This document shows, in pieces, positions 33,711-41,434 of a DNA stretch of 51,587 nt. The translations under genes and the position numbers were made by a program. Numbering within the stretch: the first letter of the stretch is position 1; each line of letters opens with the position of its first letter. The stretch is from a bacterium. GTDB lineage: Bacteria > UBP14 > UBA6098 > JAFGQG01. A model generated the notes under the pieces. It saw only the letters and a list, made by a program, of their open reading frames with translations, did not search any database and had not been told where the DNA came from. The DNA lies in assembly GCA_016935765.1 (NCBI GenBank), contig JAFGQG010000125.1, positions 1 to 51,587 of the forward strand. Direction: 5' to 3'.

Positions 33711-33905
33711 GATTGGATGGGTGGATGATTAATCAATTCTCCAAATTGATTTTGGAAGTTTGTAAAAAACAAACTTCATGGATGGGCGGATGAATGGAAG
33801 GATTTACGATTTACCAATATACAAGTTTTTTCCTCTCTGCTTCTTACTGCCTACTTCCTACCGCTTACTCTTTTCCCTGTGTCTCTGTGACTCTGTGGTT
33901 TAATA
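33711..33905. repeat. GGATGGATG element and CACAGAGACA tract between phnC and phnE
   Basis: GGATGGGTGGATGATTAATCAATTCTCCAAATTGATT and then GGAAGTTTGTAAAAAACAAACTTCATGGATGG contain two hairpins. The same pair recurs at 44936-45012. An inverted CACAGAGACA tract (CCCTGTGTCTCTGTGACTCTGTGG) follows at about 33875-33898. The whole phnC-phnE gap is made of repeats. Confidence 0.7.
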
Positions 33906-33946
33906 ACTTTTTATTTTTTTAAATATTAAAATAAGCGAGGTTTCAA

Positions 33947-34768
33947 ATGGCTAATATAAGAGAATTGATTTCAAAGGAAAGAATTTATGTTCCTAAAAAG
34001 CATTATTCCGTTTTAAAGCTCGTTCTCTTTTCGGTTTTTTCGGTTGCTTTCGGCGCATTTTTCGCTTACGCGTTCAACAAGGTGAACTTTTCGATACCGA
34101 ATCTTATAAAAGGGCTTCCAAATATCCCGCAGATCTTTTCTGCCATGTTTAAACCTGACTTTAACATCATGATTAGCAAAGTGCTCCCGGAATTACTGAT
34201 CACTATCTGCACTGCTCTTGTTGGGACGTTCTTTGCTGCGCTCTTTGCCATCCCTCTGAGTTTCGCTGCAGCATCCAACCTGGTTTCGAAAAAAGTGGCG
34301 AGGGGCATTAGTTTTCTGTTTAACCTCGGCAGGTCGATCGATGTTCTCATTTATGCTCTGATATTCGTAGTCGCGGTAGGATTGGGTCCGTTTGCGGGAA
34401 TGCTAGCCCTCGCAATCCACTCCATCGGGATGCTGGGGAAACTCTACGCCGGTTCGATCGAGGAGATCGATAAGGGACAGGTGGAAGCGCTGGTTGCCGC
34501 CGGAGCATCCAAACTGGAAGTCATACGCTGGGCGGTAATACCGCAGATCATCCCTTCGTTCATAAACTTCACACTTTACCGATTCGAACTTAATGTGAGA
34601 GTTGGCGTGGTGATTGGACTGGTTGGCGGCGGCGGTATCGGCGCATTGCTGATCCAGTACATGGCGAACTTCGACTACAGTAAGGTGGGAACAATACTAA
34701 TCACCATCCTGGTAATAGTGATGCTCATCGAGTTCACTTCCACAAGGTTGAGGAAACAGATAATATAG
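33947..34768 (+). CDS. phnE: Phosphonate-type ABC transporter permease
   Basis: The 273-residue inner-membrane protein has about six hydrophobic helices. The EAA-like loop reads EALVAAGASKLEVIRWAVIPQI, followed by NVRVGVVIGLVGGGGIG, which is characteristic of PhnE. The N-terminal 60 residues hold the first helix and a Pro-rich stretch before the conserved LPELLITICTALVGTFFAALFAIPLSF. Length is normal for the family. AGCGAGG lies ahead of ATG 33947. It is the third and last component of the phnD-C-E importer. Confidence 0.9.
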   Translation: MANIRELISKERIYVPKKHYSVLKLVLFSVFSVAFGAFFAYAFNKVNFSIPNLIKGLPNIPQIFSAMFKPDFNIMISKVLPELLITICTALVGTFFAALFAIPLSFAAASNLVSKKVARGISFLFNLGRSIDVLIYALIFVVAVGLGPFAGMLALAIHSIGMLGKLYAGSIEEIDKGQVEALVAAGASKLEVIRWAVIPQIIPSFINFTLYRFELNVRVGVVIGLVGGGGIGALLIQYMANFDYSKVGTILITILVIVMLIEFTSTRLRKQII

Positions 34769-34947
34769 AACATGGATGAAAATAAACGATTATTGATTAA
34801 TGATTATTGAGCCCCACCACAGTACACCAAGCAAACAGATGAAAGAATTTTCAATTTACGAATGAAAAGAGATGCAGCTTAAAAGCGCAACCGTTAGCCG
34901 GCAAACGTTTACAGCTGTTCAACCGTACAACTAAAACCGCAAGAAAA

Positions 34948-35781
34948 ATGAAATACATAGACTTACATGTTCATACAGCCGTTTCGGACGGAACTTTTAC
35001 ACCAAGCCAGACGCTTGATTACGCGAAAAAAATCGGGTTGTCCGCTATAGCTATAACCGACCATGACCGGATCGAGGGATTAACTGAAGCGAAAGATTAT
35101 TCTTCTAAGATAGGCATTGAGTTCATACCCGGTATAGAGCTCACCACTTTCTGGAACGGTGTGGAGGTTCATATTCTCGGTTATTACATCGATCACCAAA
35201 ATCCCGTATTTGACCATATCATAAAATATATTGACTTGTATAGAGAATCTATGATAAAAGAAATGATAACGGATCTTCTTGGAATTGGTATTGATATAAC
35301 TTTTGATGATATCAAAGCCGAAGCCGGTGGCACCTATCTGAGCCGCACCTGCATTGCTCTGGCAATGGTGAATAAAGGTTACATCCTGCATACTGATGAA
35401 GCTTTTTCTGATAAATATATCGGCGATAATGGGAGGTTTTACAGACCTTCTACAAAACTTACTCCAAAAGAAGCTATCGACATTATTAAGAAAGCTGGTG
35501 GTTTACCCGTGCTTGCCCATCCCGCTTATTTTAAATCCGTCAAAGTATTATTGGAAAGTGATATCAGGGAGTTGATGGATATGGGGATCGAGGGTATCGA
35601 GGTCTGGCACACCAGGCACACTGAGCAAGAAAAGGAGTATTACCTCGAATTAGCAAGGAAATTGAACCTCGCAGTAACCGGTGGCTCTGACTGCCATGGT
35701 ACGTATTACGATACTGTGTGGATGGGGAACCAGAAAGTGCCATATTCAGTGCTTGAAAACCTGGAGAAATTGAGAAAATAG
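34948..35781 (+). CDS. PHP-domain phosphoesterase (RNase AM / YciV type)
   Basis: The 277-residue protein has the four PHP motifs: DLHVHT (H7 and H9), AITDHD, PGIEL with its metal-binding Glu, then LAHPAYF and the final GGSDCHG. The insertion GGTYLSRTCIALAMVNKGY with DKYIGDNGRFYRP is typical of the YciV/TrpH group, which includes 5'-3' exonucleases that mature rRNA 5' ends and pAp phosphatases. It lies 180 bases after phnE on the same strand. In other bacteria a PHP protein is linked to phosphonate metabolism (PhnPP), but the insertion here fits YciV better. Confidence 0.85.
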   Translation: MKYIDLHVHTAVSDGTFTPSQTLDYAKKIGLSAIAITDHDRIEGLTEAKDYSSKIGIEFIPGIELTTFWNGVEVHILGYYIDHQNPVFDHIIKYIDLYRESMIKEMITDLLGIGIDITFDDIKAEAGGTYLSRTCIALAMVNKGYILHTDEAFSDKYIGDNGRFYRPSTKLTPKEAIDIIKKAGGLPVLAHPAYFKSVKVLLESDIRELMDMGIEGIEVWHTRHTEQEKEYYLELARKLNLAVTGGSDCHGTYYDTVWMGNQKVPYSVLENLEKLRK

Positions 35782-35954
35782 ATAACTAAAGATATCAAAA
35801 GTTTCCCTGGCAGTTAACCCAGTTGATAGATTTAGATAATTACTATCTAAGATTTCACCCAAGATTTTTTCCAAAAATCATTGCGTTATTTCCACTTTAT
35901 TCATATTTTTAGAGAATAAATTTTCTGCAACTGTATCTAAAAATAGGAGTTACC

Positions 35955-37571
35955 ATGTTAATTTTAATCGTAGTAATTTCACTCATATTATTAATACTGG
36001 GTTACATTTTCTATGGTGGATTTGTAGCCCGAAGGGTTGGTATCGATCCTTCCAGGGAGACCCCTGCTCATGAATGCTGCGACGAAATAGACTATGTTCC
36101 CGCCCGGAGACCGGTGCTGCTTGGTCATCACTTCGCGTCGATCGCAGGCGCAGCGCCCATCATCGGACCCATCACTGCGGCTGTTTTCGGGTGGGTACCC
36201 GTCCTTCTCTGGATAATCATCGGCGGGATATTCATAGGAGCTGTGCACGACTTCACCTCTCTCGTCGCATCCGTCAGGCACAAGGGACAATCTATAGGGA
36301 AGATAATCGATGAAGAGATCGGGAAAACAGGCAAGGTGCTCTTCCTGATATTCTCGTGGACCACGCTGATACTCGTTATCGCGGTATTCGCGGTAATCGT
36401 CGCCAAGACGTTCGATGCTGTACCAGCCGCGGCGACCGCATCAGTACTGTTCCTCGCAATCGCCATCGCGTTCGGATTCGTGAAGAGAAGCCCGAAAATA
36501 AATTTCACGCTGACCACGATTATTGGGGTCATACTGCTTTTCATCGCAGTCATTGTGGGCTTGCATTTCCCGCTGCATCTCAGCCAGGGAACATGGTTGT
36601 GGATACTGATGGTCTATATATTCTTCGCGTCAGTAACGCCGGTCTGGGTGCTTCTCCAGCCACGCGATTACTTGAATGCCTTCCTTCTATACGCGACACT
36701 CATACTCGCATTCATCGGCATTCTCCTTTACAATCCAAGCCTTGAAGCCGCAGCTTTCACTTCGTTCAAAGTGCCGCAACTGGGAACGCTCTTCCCCATA
36801 CTCTTCGTCACCGTGGCGTGCGGCGCGATCTCGGGATTCCACTCGCTCGTCACTTCCGGGACTACCGCCAAGCAGCTCGACAAGGAAACCCACGCGAAGA
36901 CCATCGGCTACGGTGGGATGATGATCGAATCGTTCCTCGCAGTCATCGCGCTGGTTACCGCAATCTACCTCACGAAAGGGGATTACGCTGAAATGCTGAA
37001 AGCTGAAGGTCCCGTGGCGGTTTTCTCAAACGGCATCGGCGAGTTCATGACGAAGCTCCACATACCAAAGAGCTCCGGGGTATCATTCATCGCGCTTGCT
37101 GTCTCAGCTTTTGCGCTTACCTCATTGGACACCGCCACCCGTCTCGCAAGGTACGCCTTCCAGGAGTTCTTCGAACGCCCTGAGAAGAAAAATATTCTCG
37201 CATCCAACAGGTATATCGGGACCATAATAACGGTCATAGTCGCGGGATTATTAGCGTTCTCAGGTAAATGGGTAGCTATCTGGCCTATCTTCGGGTCAGC
37301 AAACCAGCTTCTCGCCGCGCTCGCGTTACTGGCGGTCTCCGTTTGGCTGATAAATAAAAGAAAGAAGGCTGTATTCACCCTCATCCCGATGCTATTCATG
37401 ATGGCAATTACTCTAACTGCCCTGGCTACTTTGGTTTACAGGAACATGGTTGTCCAGCAGCATTACGCGTTGGCTATAATCGGAGTCATCCTCTTTATCG
37501 TAGCTCTCTTTCTCTCAATATATGCATGGGTGAAAATCCGTTCTGTTAAAAGAACCTTAAATGAATTATAA
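35955..37571 (+). CDS. cstA: CstA-family carbon starvation / peptide or pyruvate transporter
   Basis: The 538-residue polytopic inner-membrane protein belongs to the CstA family. It begins with a hydrophobic helix and YIFYGGFVARRVGID, then the family signature PARRPVLLGHHFASIAGAAPIIGP, and includes GAVHDFTSLVASVRHKGQSI and SGFHSLVTSGTTAKQLD. About 14 hydrophobic segments are visible. It is shorter than E. coli CstA (701 residues) and matches the shorter bacterial forms. Family members import peptides or pyruvate. AGGAG precedes ATG 35955. Its stop overlaps the leader of the following small lipoprotein gene, so the next two genes are probably co-transcribed. Confidence 0.9.
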   Translation: MLILIVVISLILLILGYIFYGGFVARRVGIDPSRETPAHECCDEIDYVPARRPVLLGHHFASIAGAAPIIGPITAAVFGWVPVLLWIIIGGIFIGAVHDFTSLVASVRHKGQSIGKIIDEEIGKTGKVLFLIFSWTTLILVIAVFAVIVAKTFDAVPAAATASVLFLAIAIAFGFVKRSPKINFTLTTIIGVILLFIAVIVGLHFPLHLSQGTWLWILMVYIFFASVTPVWVLLQPRDYLNAFLLYATLILAFIGILLYNPSLEAAAFTSFKVPQLGTLFPILFVTVACGAISGFHSLVTSGTTAKQLDKETHAKTIGYGGMMIESFLAVIALVTAIYLTKGDYAEMLKAEGPVAVFSNGIGEFMTKLHIPKSSGVSFIALAVSAFALTSLDTATRLARYAFQEFFERPEKKNILASNRYIGTIITVIVAGLLAFSGKWVAIWPIFGSANQLLAALALLAVSVWLINKRKKAVFTLIPMLFMMAITLTALATLVYRNMVVQQHYALAIIGVILFIVALFLSIYAWVKIRSVKRTLNEL

Positions 37572-37587
37572 AAATCCGGAGGAAATA

Positions 37588-37911
37588 ATGATAAAGAAAA
37601 CAAGGTTTTTTATTGTACTAATCCTTCTCAGTTGTTTAATACTGCTTTCCTGCGCAACCGTGGGCTTCAAATTCGCTTCCGATAATGTCTCAAAGATCGA
37701 GCTTGGTAAATCCACGCAGCAGGACATCCTTGACCTATTTGGCGCACCCTGGCGGACAGGCATCGAGGATGGCAACACCACCTGGACCTACGGGCATTAC
37801 CACTACTGCCTCTTCGGGGGCGCTTCCACGAGCGACCTCGTTGTTCGGTTCGATAAGACCGGCTTGGTTTATTCATACTCGTACAATACCACCGAGGAAA
37901 ACGAAGAATAA
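37588..37911 (+). CDS. Small BamE/OmlA-like lipoprotein
   Basis: The 107-residue protein has a signal helix and a lipobox ending LLSC (Cys 22). The mature part, VSKIELGKSTQQDILDLFGAPWRTG and then TTWTYGHY, matches the SmpA/OmlA (BamE) fold pattern of 'linked to ... G xs xxxV xxxlG xP'. The family assists outer-membrane assembly or acts as a general envelope lipoprotein. ATG 37588 has GGAGG directly upstream (CCGGAGGAAATA) and is preferred to an ATG at 37561 inside the cstA stop region. It lies 16 bases after cstA and two bases before the next start. Confidence 0.75.
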   Translation: MIKKTRFFIVLILLSCLILLSCATVGFKFASDNVSKIELGKSTQQDILDLFGAPWRTGIEDGNTTWTYGHYHYCLFGGASTSDLVVRFDKTGLVYSYSYNTTEENEE

Positions 37912-37913
37912 AC

Positions 37914-38318
37914 ATGGAATACAGGAGATACTCGAGGAAACTGAAGCACCTGGCATCCACTCCGTTTATCTGGAGTACGGTGATTCCACTGGTGATCCTG
38001 GACATCTTCACGGAGATATATCATCACGTCTGCTTCCCCCTTTACGGCATACCACTGGTCCACAGAAAAACTTACATCAGGATAGACAGGTATAAGCTGC
38101 AGTACCTGAAGTGGTTCGAGAAGTTAAACTGCGCGTTTTGCGGTTACGCGAACGGTCTGCTGCATTACGCGTTCGTGATAGCCGGAGAGACTGAAAAATA
38201 CTGGTGCGGGATAAAGCATAAGAAATACAAGGGTTTTTTACCCCCTTCCCATCATGAGGGATTTGTGGAATATGGAGACGAGAAAGGCTTGCAGAGGAAA
38301 TACAGATTAAAGAATTGA
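37914..38318 (+). CDS. Conserved uncharacterised protein with NCAFCGYANG motif
   Basis: The 134-residue protein contains one probable membrane helix (about residues 16-36, FIWSTVIPLVILDIFTEIY) followed by YIRIDRYKLQYLKWFEKLNCAF (residues around 54-75). The motif CAFCGYANG and the later YWCGIKH give three Cys and one His that could bind a metal. I recall the same RxKLxYLxWxEKxNCxxCxYxNG pattern from uncharacterised proteins of Bacteroidota and Proteobacteria. No function is known to me. It follows the lipoprotein gene by two bases, so it is co-transcribed with cstA. Confidence 0.7.
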   Translation: MEYRRYSRKLKHLASTPFIWSTVIPLVILDIFTEIYHHVCFPLYGIPLVHRKTYIRIDRYKLQYLKWFEKLNCAFCGYANGLLHYAFVIAGETEKYWCGIKHKKYKGFLPPSHHEGFVEYGDEKGLQRKYRLKN

Positions 38319-38399
38319 CTATTTGAGATTTACGATTGACGATTTTTGATTTGGATGACATTGGTTTTTTTTATTTCGTTTTTTCTTTTTTTCTATTTT

Positions 38400-38800
38400 T
38401 GAGCTAACGCAAGAAGTCCCTGGGAGTTGGTGTTGGATTAATTGCGTACAAGATTGCTTCCTCAGAAAAGACGGGAATAGGAGTCTTTTCTTCCTCGCAA
38501 TGACGGTGAGGAGGTTTTTGAGGGTAGTGGGGGTTGGTGTTGGATTCGAGTGCTAATGGGATTGCCAAAAACCAGCGATAGCTGGTTAACCAACTCCTGC
38601 TGGTTACGCGATAGACTGGTGGAGGGTTGTGGGTTTTCTGTATTTATTATATCCAGCCCCGAATGGGGCGAGGGAATATAGCCCGGTTTGAAAGCCTAGG
38701 TAACATATTGAGTACAAAAACACAAGCCCCAAGGAGGGCGGAGTGATTTCCATGGTTAGCGGGGACGCACCCCTTCGGGGAACGACTCCTGACCGATATT
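38400..38800. repeat. Repeat-rich spacer with inverted copy of repeat A and CCCC/GGGG hairpins
   Basis: Read on the minus strand, 38400-38560 contains family A blocks (AATCCAACACCAA twice, CCGTCATTGCGAGGAAG, AACCTCCTCACC). Next come CCAGCGATAGCTGG and CCAACTCCTGCTGG hairpin elements (38572-38605), CAGCCCCGAATGGGGCGAG (38652-38670), AAGCCCCAAGGAGGGC (about 38722) and CACCCCTTCGGGGAA. It resembles the composite repeats of FCB-group genomes. No gene is seen here. Confidence 0.6.
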
Positions 38801-38805
38801 ATCTA

Positions 38806-38833
38806 TTGACATCGCAAATTTAACAAGTATTTT
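38806..38833 (+). promoter_or_regulatory. Promoter ahead of a gene fragment
   Basis: TTGACA (38806-38811), a 16-base spacer and TATTTT (38828-38833). It lies 40 bases upstream of the short ORF at 38873. Confidence 0.45.
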
Positions 38834-38872
38834 AATTTAAGTAGATATCAATATATAATGCTATTTAAAAAA

Positions 38873-38965
38873 ATGAAACTCCCCAATAGCGAAAAAGCGA
38901 TTATACAGAGAGCTAAACTCATTGGATATTTGCATTCACGAGAGCTTACTCCAATAATTTATTAA
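38873..38965 (+). pseudogene. N-terminal fragment resembling DUF6883
   Basis: The frame encodes 30 residues, MKLPNSEKAIIQRAKLIGYL followed by HSRELTPIIY and TAA. The first 20 match what I recall of the start of DUF6883-type accessory proteins (LPN-x-E/D-x-AxI-xxxKLxxYxL). In those the sequence goes on with a Gly-Arg-x-Lys-Ala block, which is missing here. The rest of the spacer to 39106 shows no continuation. It is best read as a truncated relic with its old promoter. Confidence 0.4.
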
Positions 38966-39106
38966 AAGAATTTCTATAAGTATTTTTTTTATTGAAATTT
39001 AACCTATCCTTTATTAAGTTTGTTTATAATAAAATTCTTTCGAAACTGCTGGATAAAACCAAACCAACGGTTTCTATAATTGAACCTCCAAACCCAGGGA
39101 GTGGAA

Positions 39107-41419
39107 ATGAAAAAGAAAAGAATACTGATGATAACAATCATCTTCTGCTTGCTCGTTCCACCAACAATATTTGCGGACGTTGAAGTGAACGATGACAAAA
39201 CGCTTTCGCCATATTTTCTTGTAAAAAGCGATGACCCAGCACTGGACCAGCTTCCGCTGCTGGAGACCTCCGCGGCAGTGGACATAGCGGGAGTGATCGC
39301 GGATGTGAAAGTAAAGCAGGTTTATAAAAATGACGGCGACCGGGTGATAGAGGCGATCTACGTTTTCCCGGCATCCACACGGGCAGCGGTCTATGGGATG
39401 AAAATGACCATCGGGGAGCGCACAATCATAGCGAAGATCGAGGAGAAGGAGGAGGCGCGGCAGCAATATGAGCAGGCGAAGGAGGAGGGCAAAACCGCCT
39501 CACTCCTCGAACAACAGCGCCCAAACGTGTTCCAGATGAACGTCGCGAACATTCTTCCCGGGGATACTATCATCGTTGAGTTGAACTATACCGAGCTACT
39601 CGTCCCTGAAGACGGGGTGTACTCTTTCATATATCCCACGGTTGTTGGACCGCGCTATTCGAACCTCCCCGAGTCTGAAGCGCCGCCAGGTGAAGAGTGG
39701 ATCGAGAACCCGTACCTCCACGAAGGGGAAGCGCCACCATACACTTTCGATATCGGCGTGAATGTATCCGCGGGACTGCCCATCCAGGAGATGGTCTGCA
39801 CTTCACATGAGGTGGACATCGATTACGAGGGTAAATCGTACGGTGTTGTGAAACTGGCAAAATCCGAGAAGCATGGTGGCAACCGCGACTTCATCCTGAA
39901 CTACCGATTAGCGGGTGGTCAAATCGAATCGGGACTCCTGCTCTTCGAGGGTGAAGAGGAGAACTTTTTCCTACTCATGCTGCAGCCTCCGGAGAGGGTC
40001 ACATCCGAGGATATCCCGCCAAGGGAATACATATTCATAATGGATGTGTCGGGTTCGATGCACGGTTTCCCGATCAACATTTCCAAAGCGGTGCTGCGTG
40101 ACCTGATAGGCAACCTTCGCCCTTCTGATAAGTTCAATCTGATGCTATTTGCCGGCGCTTCAGAGGTAATGGCGCAGAATTCCGTACCTGCCACAGAGGA
40201 GAATGTTAAACGGGCTATTGACATCATCGACAACCAGCGCGGCGGTGGAGGGACCGAGATACTCCCGGCGCTGCAGAAAGCGCTGAACCTATCGCGTTCG
40301 CCCGGGAGTTCGAGAAGCGTGGTCATCGTTACGGATGGCTACGTCCGCGTGGAAAAGGAAGCGTTCGACCTTATCCGCGAAAACCTTGGCGACGCGAACA
40401 TGTTCGCCTTCGGGATAGGATCGAGCGTAAACCGGTTTCTCATAGAAGGAATTGCGCACGTCGGTATGGGCGAACCATTCATAATCACCGACGAAAACAA
40501 AGCGCCGGCGCAGGCAGATAAGTTCCGCAAGTACATCCAATCGCCGGTACTTACCCAGATAAAAGCAGATTTCGAGGGTTTCGATACGTACGATGTCGAA
40601 CCTATCAGCATTCCCGATGTCCTGGCGGAGAGACCTATCATTATCTTTGGGAAATACAACGGCGAACCGAAGGGTGAGATAAAAGTCACCGGCTACCATG
40701 GCGATGATGAATACAGTGAGGTTGTAAAAGTAGCAGATTCCAAACCCATGGACAACAATTCCGCGCTGAAGTACCTCTGGGCGAGGCATAAGATAACTTT
40801 ATTGTCCGATTACAATTCGATTTCCAGCACCGACGAGCTCAAGGAGGAGATCACAGACCTCGGATTGCAGTATAACCTGCTGACTCAATACACATCATTT
40901 GTGGCGATCGACTCGGAGGTTCGCACGGACGGGCAGGCAACCACGGTGAAGCAGCCCTTACCGCTTCCGCAGGGGGTCTCCGACTACGCTGTCGGCGGGA
41001 AGATGGCAATGCAAAGAACTATGGCAGCGCCAATTAGTCCGGATATGGCTTTTGCAGAAGTGGAGAAGCCGGCAACGGAACCCCATGTACTCCAGCCAAG
41101 ATTCAAGGTCACTATCGATAAGCTTAAAACCAAAGACGGGTTGTCGGAAGATGATGTCAGGAGTTTTCTCGAAAGCAGGCTTGGAGTTATACAGAGATGC
41201 TACTATAAAGCCCTGAGTACCGATGCGAGCCTGGAAGGTAAACTTGAACTGGAATTCAAGATAGACTCAACCGGGGTAATAACCGACCTGAAAATTCTTT
41301 CTAACAAGCTTAATAAACAGCTTGCTGACTGTGTTCTCGATGAGTTTAAGAAGATGTCCTATCCACCGGATTCCGCGATTGAAACGATGGTTACGGTAAC
41401 TTTCAAGTTCGAGAAATAA
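39107..41419 (+). CDS. Secreted VIT/VWA-domain protein with AgmX-like C-terminus
   Basis: The 770-residue protein has a signal peptide (KKKRILMITIIFCLLVPPTIFA). A VIT domain covers about residues 45-180 (AGVIADVKVKQVYKNDGDR and IAKIEEKEEARQQYEQAK). A VWA domain starts near 306 with EYIFIMDVSGSM; the MIDAS is D-V-S-G-S, with later T and D (IVTDGYV). The last 90 residues (SRLGVIQRCYYKAL, GKLELEFKID, LADCVLDEFKKMSYP) match the AgmX/PglI or TonB-like C-terminal domain with two Cys. It is likely a periplasmic or surface adhesion or scaffold protein. ATG 39107 with GGGAG is preferred to an upstream TTG at 39080. It lies 15 bases before the acyl-CoA synthetase gene. Confidence 0.85.
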   Translation: MKKKRILMITIIFCLLVPPTIFADVEVNDDKTLSPYFLVKSDDPALDQLPLLETSAAVDIAGVIADVKVKQVYKNDGDRVIEAIYVFPASTRAAVYGMKMTIGERTIIAKIEEKEEARQQYEQAKEEGKTASLLEQQRPNVFQMNVANILPGDTIIVELNYTELLVPEDGVYSFIYPTVVGPRYSNLPESEAPPGEEWIENPYLHEGEAPPYTFDIGVNVSAGLPIQEMVCTSHEVDIDYEGKSYGVVKLAKSEKHGGNRDFILNYRLAGGQIESGLLLFEGEEENFFLLMLQPPERVTSEDIPPREYIFIMDVSGSMHGFPINISKAVLRDLIGNLRPSDKFNLMLFAGASEVMAQNSVPATEENVKRAIDIIDNQRGGGGTEILPALQKALNLSRSPGSSRSVVIVTDGYVRVEKEAFDLIRENLGDANMFAFGIGSSVNRFLIEGIAHVGMGEPFIITDENKAPAQADKFRKYIQSPVLTQIKADFEGFDTYDVEPISIPDVLAERPIIIFGKYNGEPKGEIKVTGYHGDDEYSEVVKVADSKPMDNNSALKYLWARHKITLLSDYNSISSTDELKEEITDLGLQYNLLTQYTSFVAIDSEVRTDGQATTVKQPLPLPQGVSDYAVGGKMAMQRTMAAPISPDMAFAEVEKPATEPHVLQPRFKVTIDKLKTKDGLSEDDVRSFLESRLGVIQRCYYKALSTDASLEGKLELEFKIDSTGVITDLKILSNKLNKQLADCVLDEFKKMSYPPDSAIETMVTVTFKFEK

Positions 41420-41434
41420 GAAGGAGAAGACAAA

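Noticed and set aside
31801..34768. Complete phosphonate degradation locus
   Set aside because: Only the transporter is present; no phnG-M, phnX or phnW-like gene is seen.
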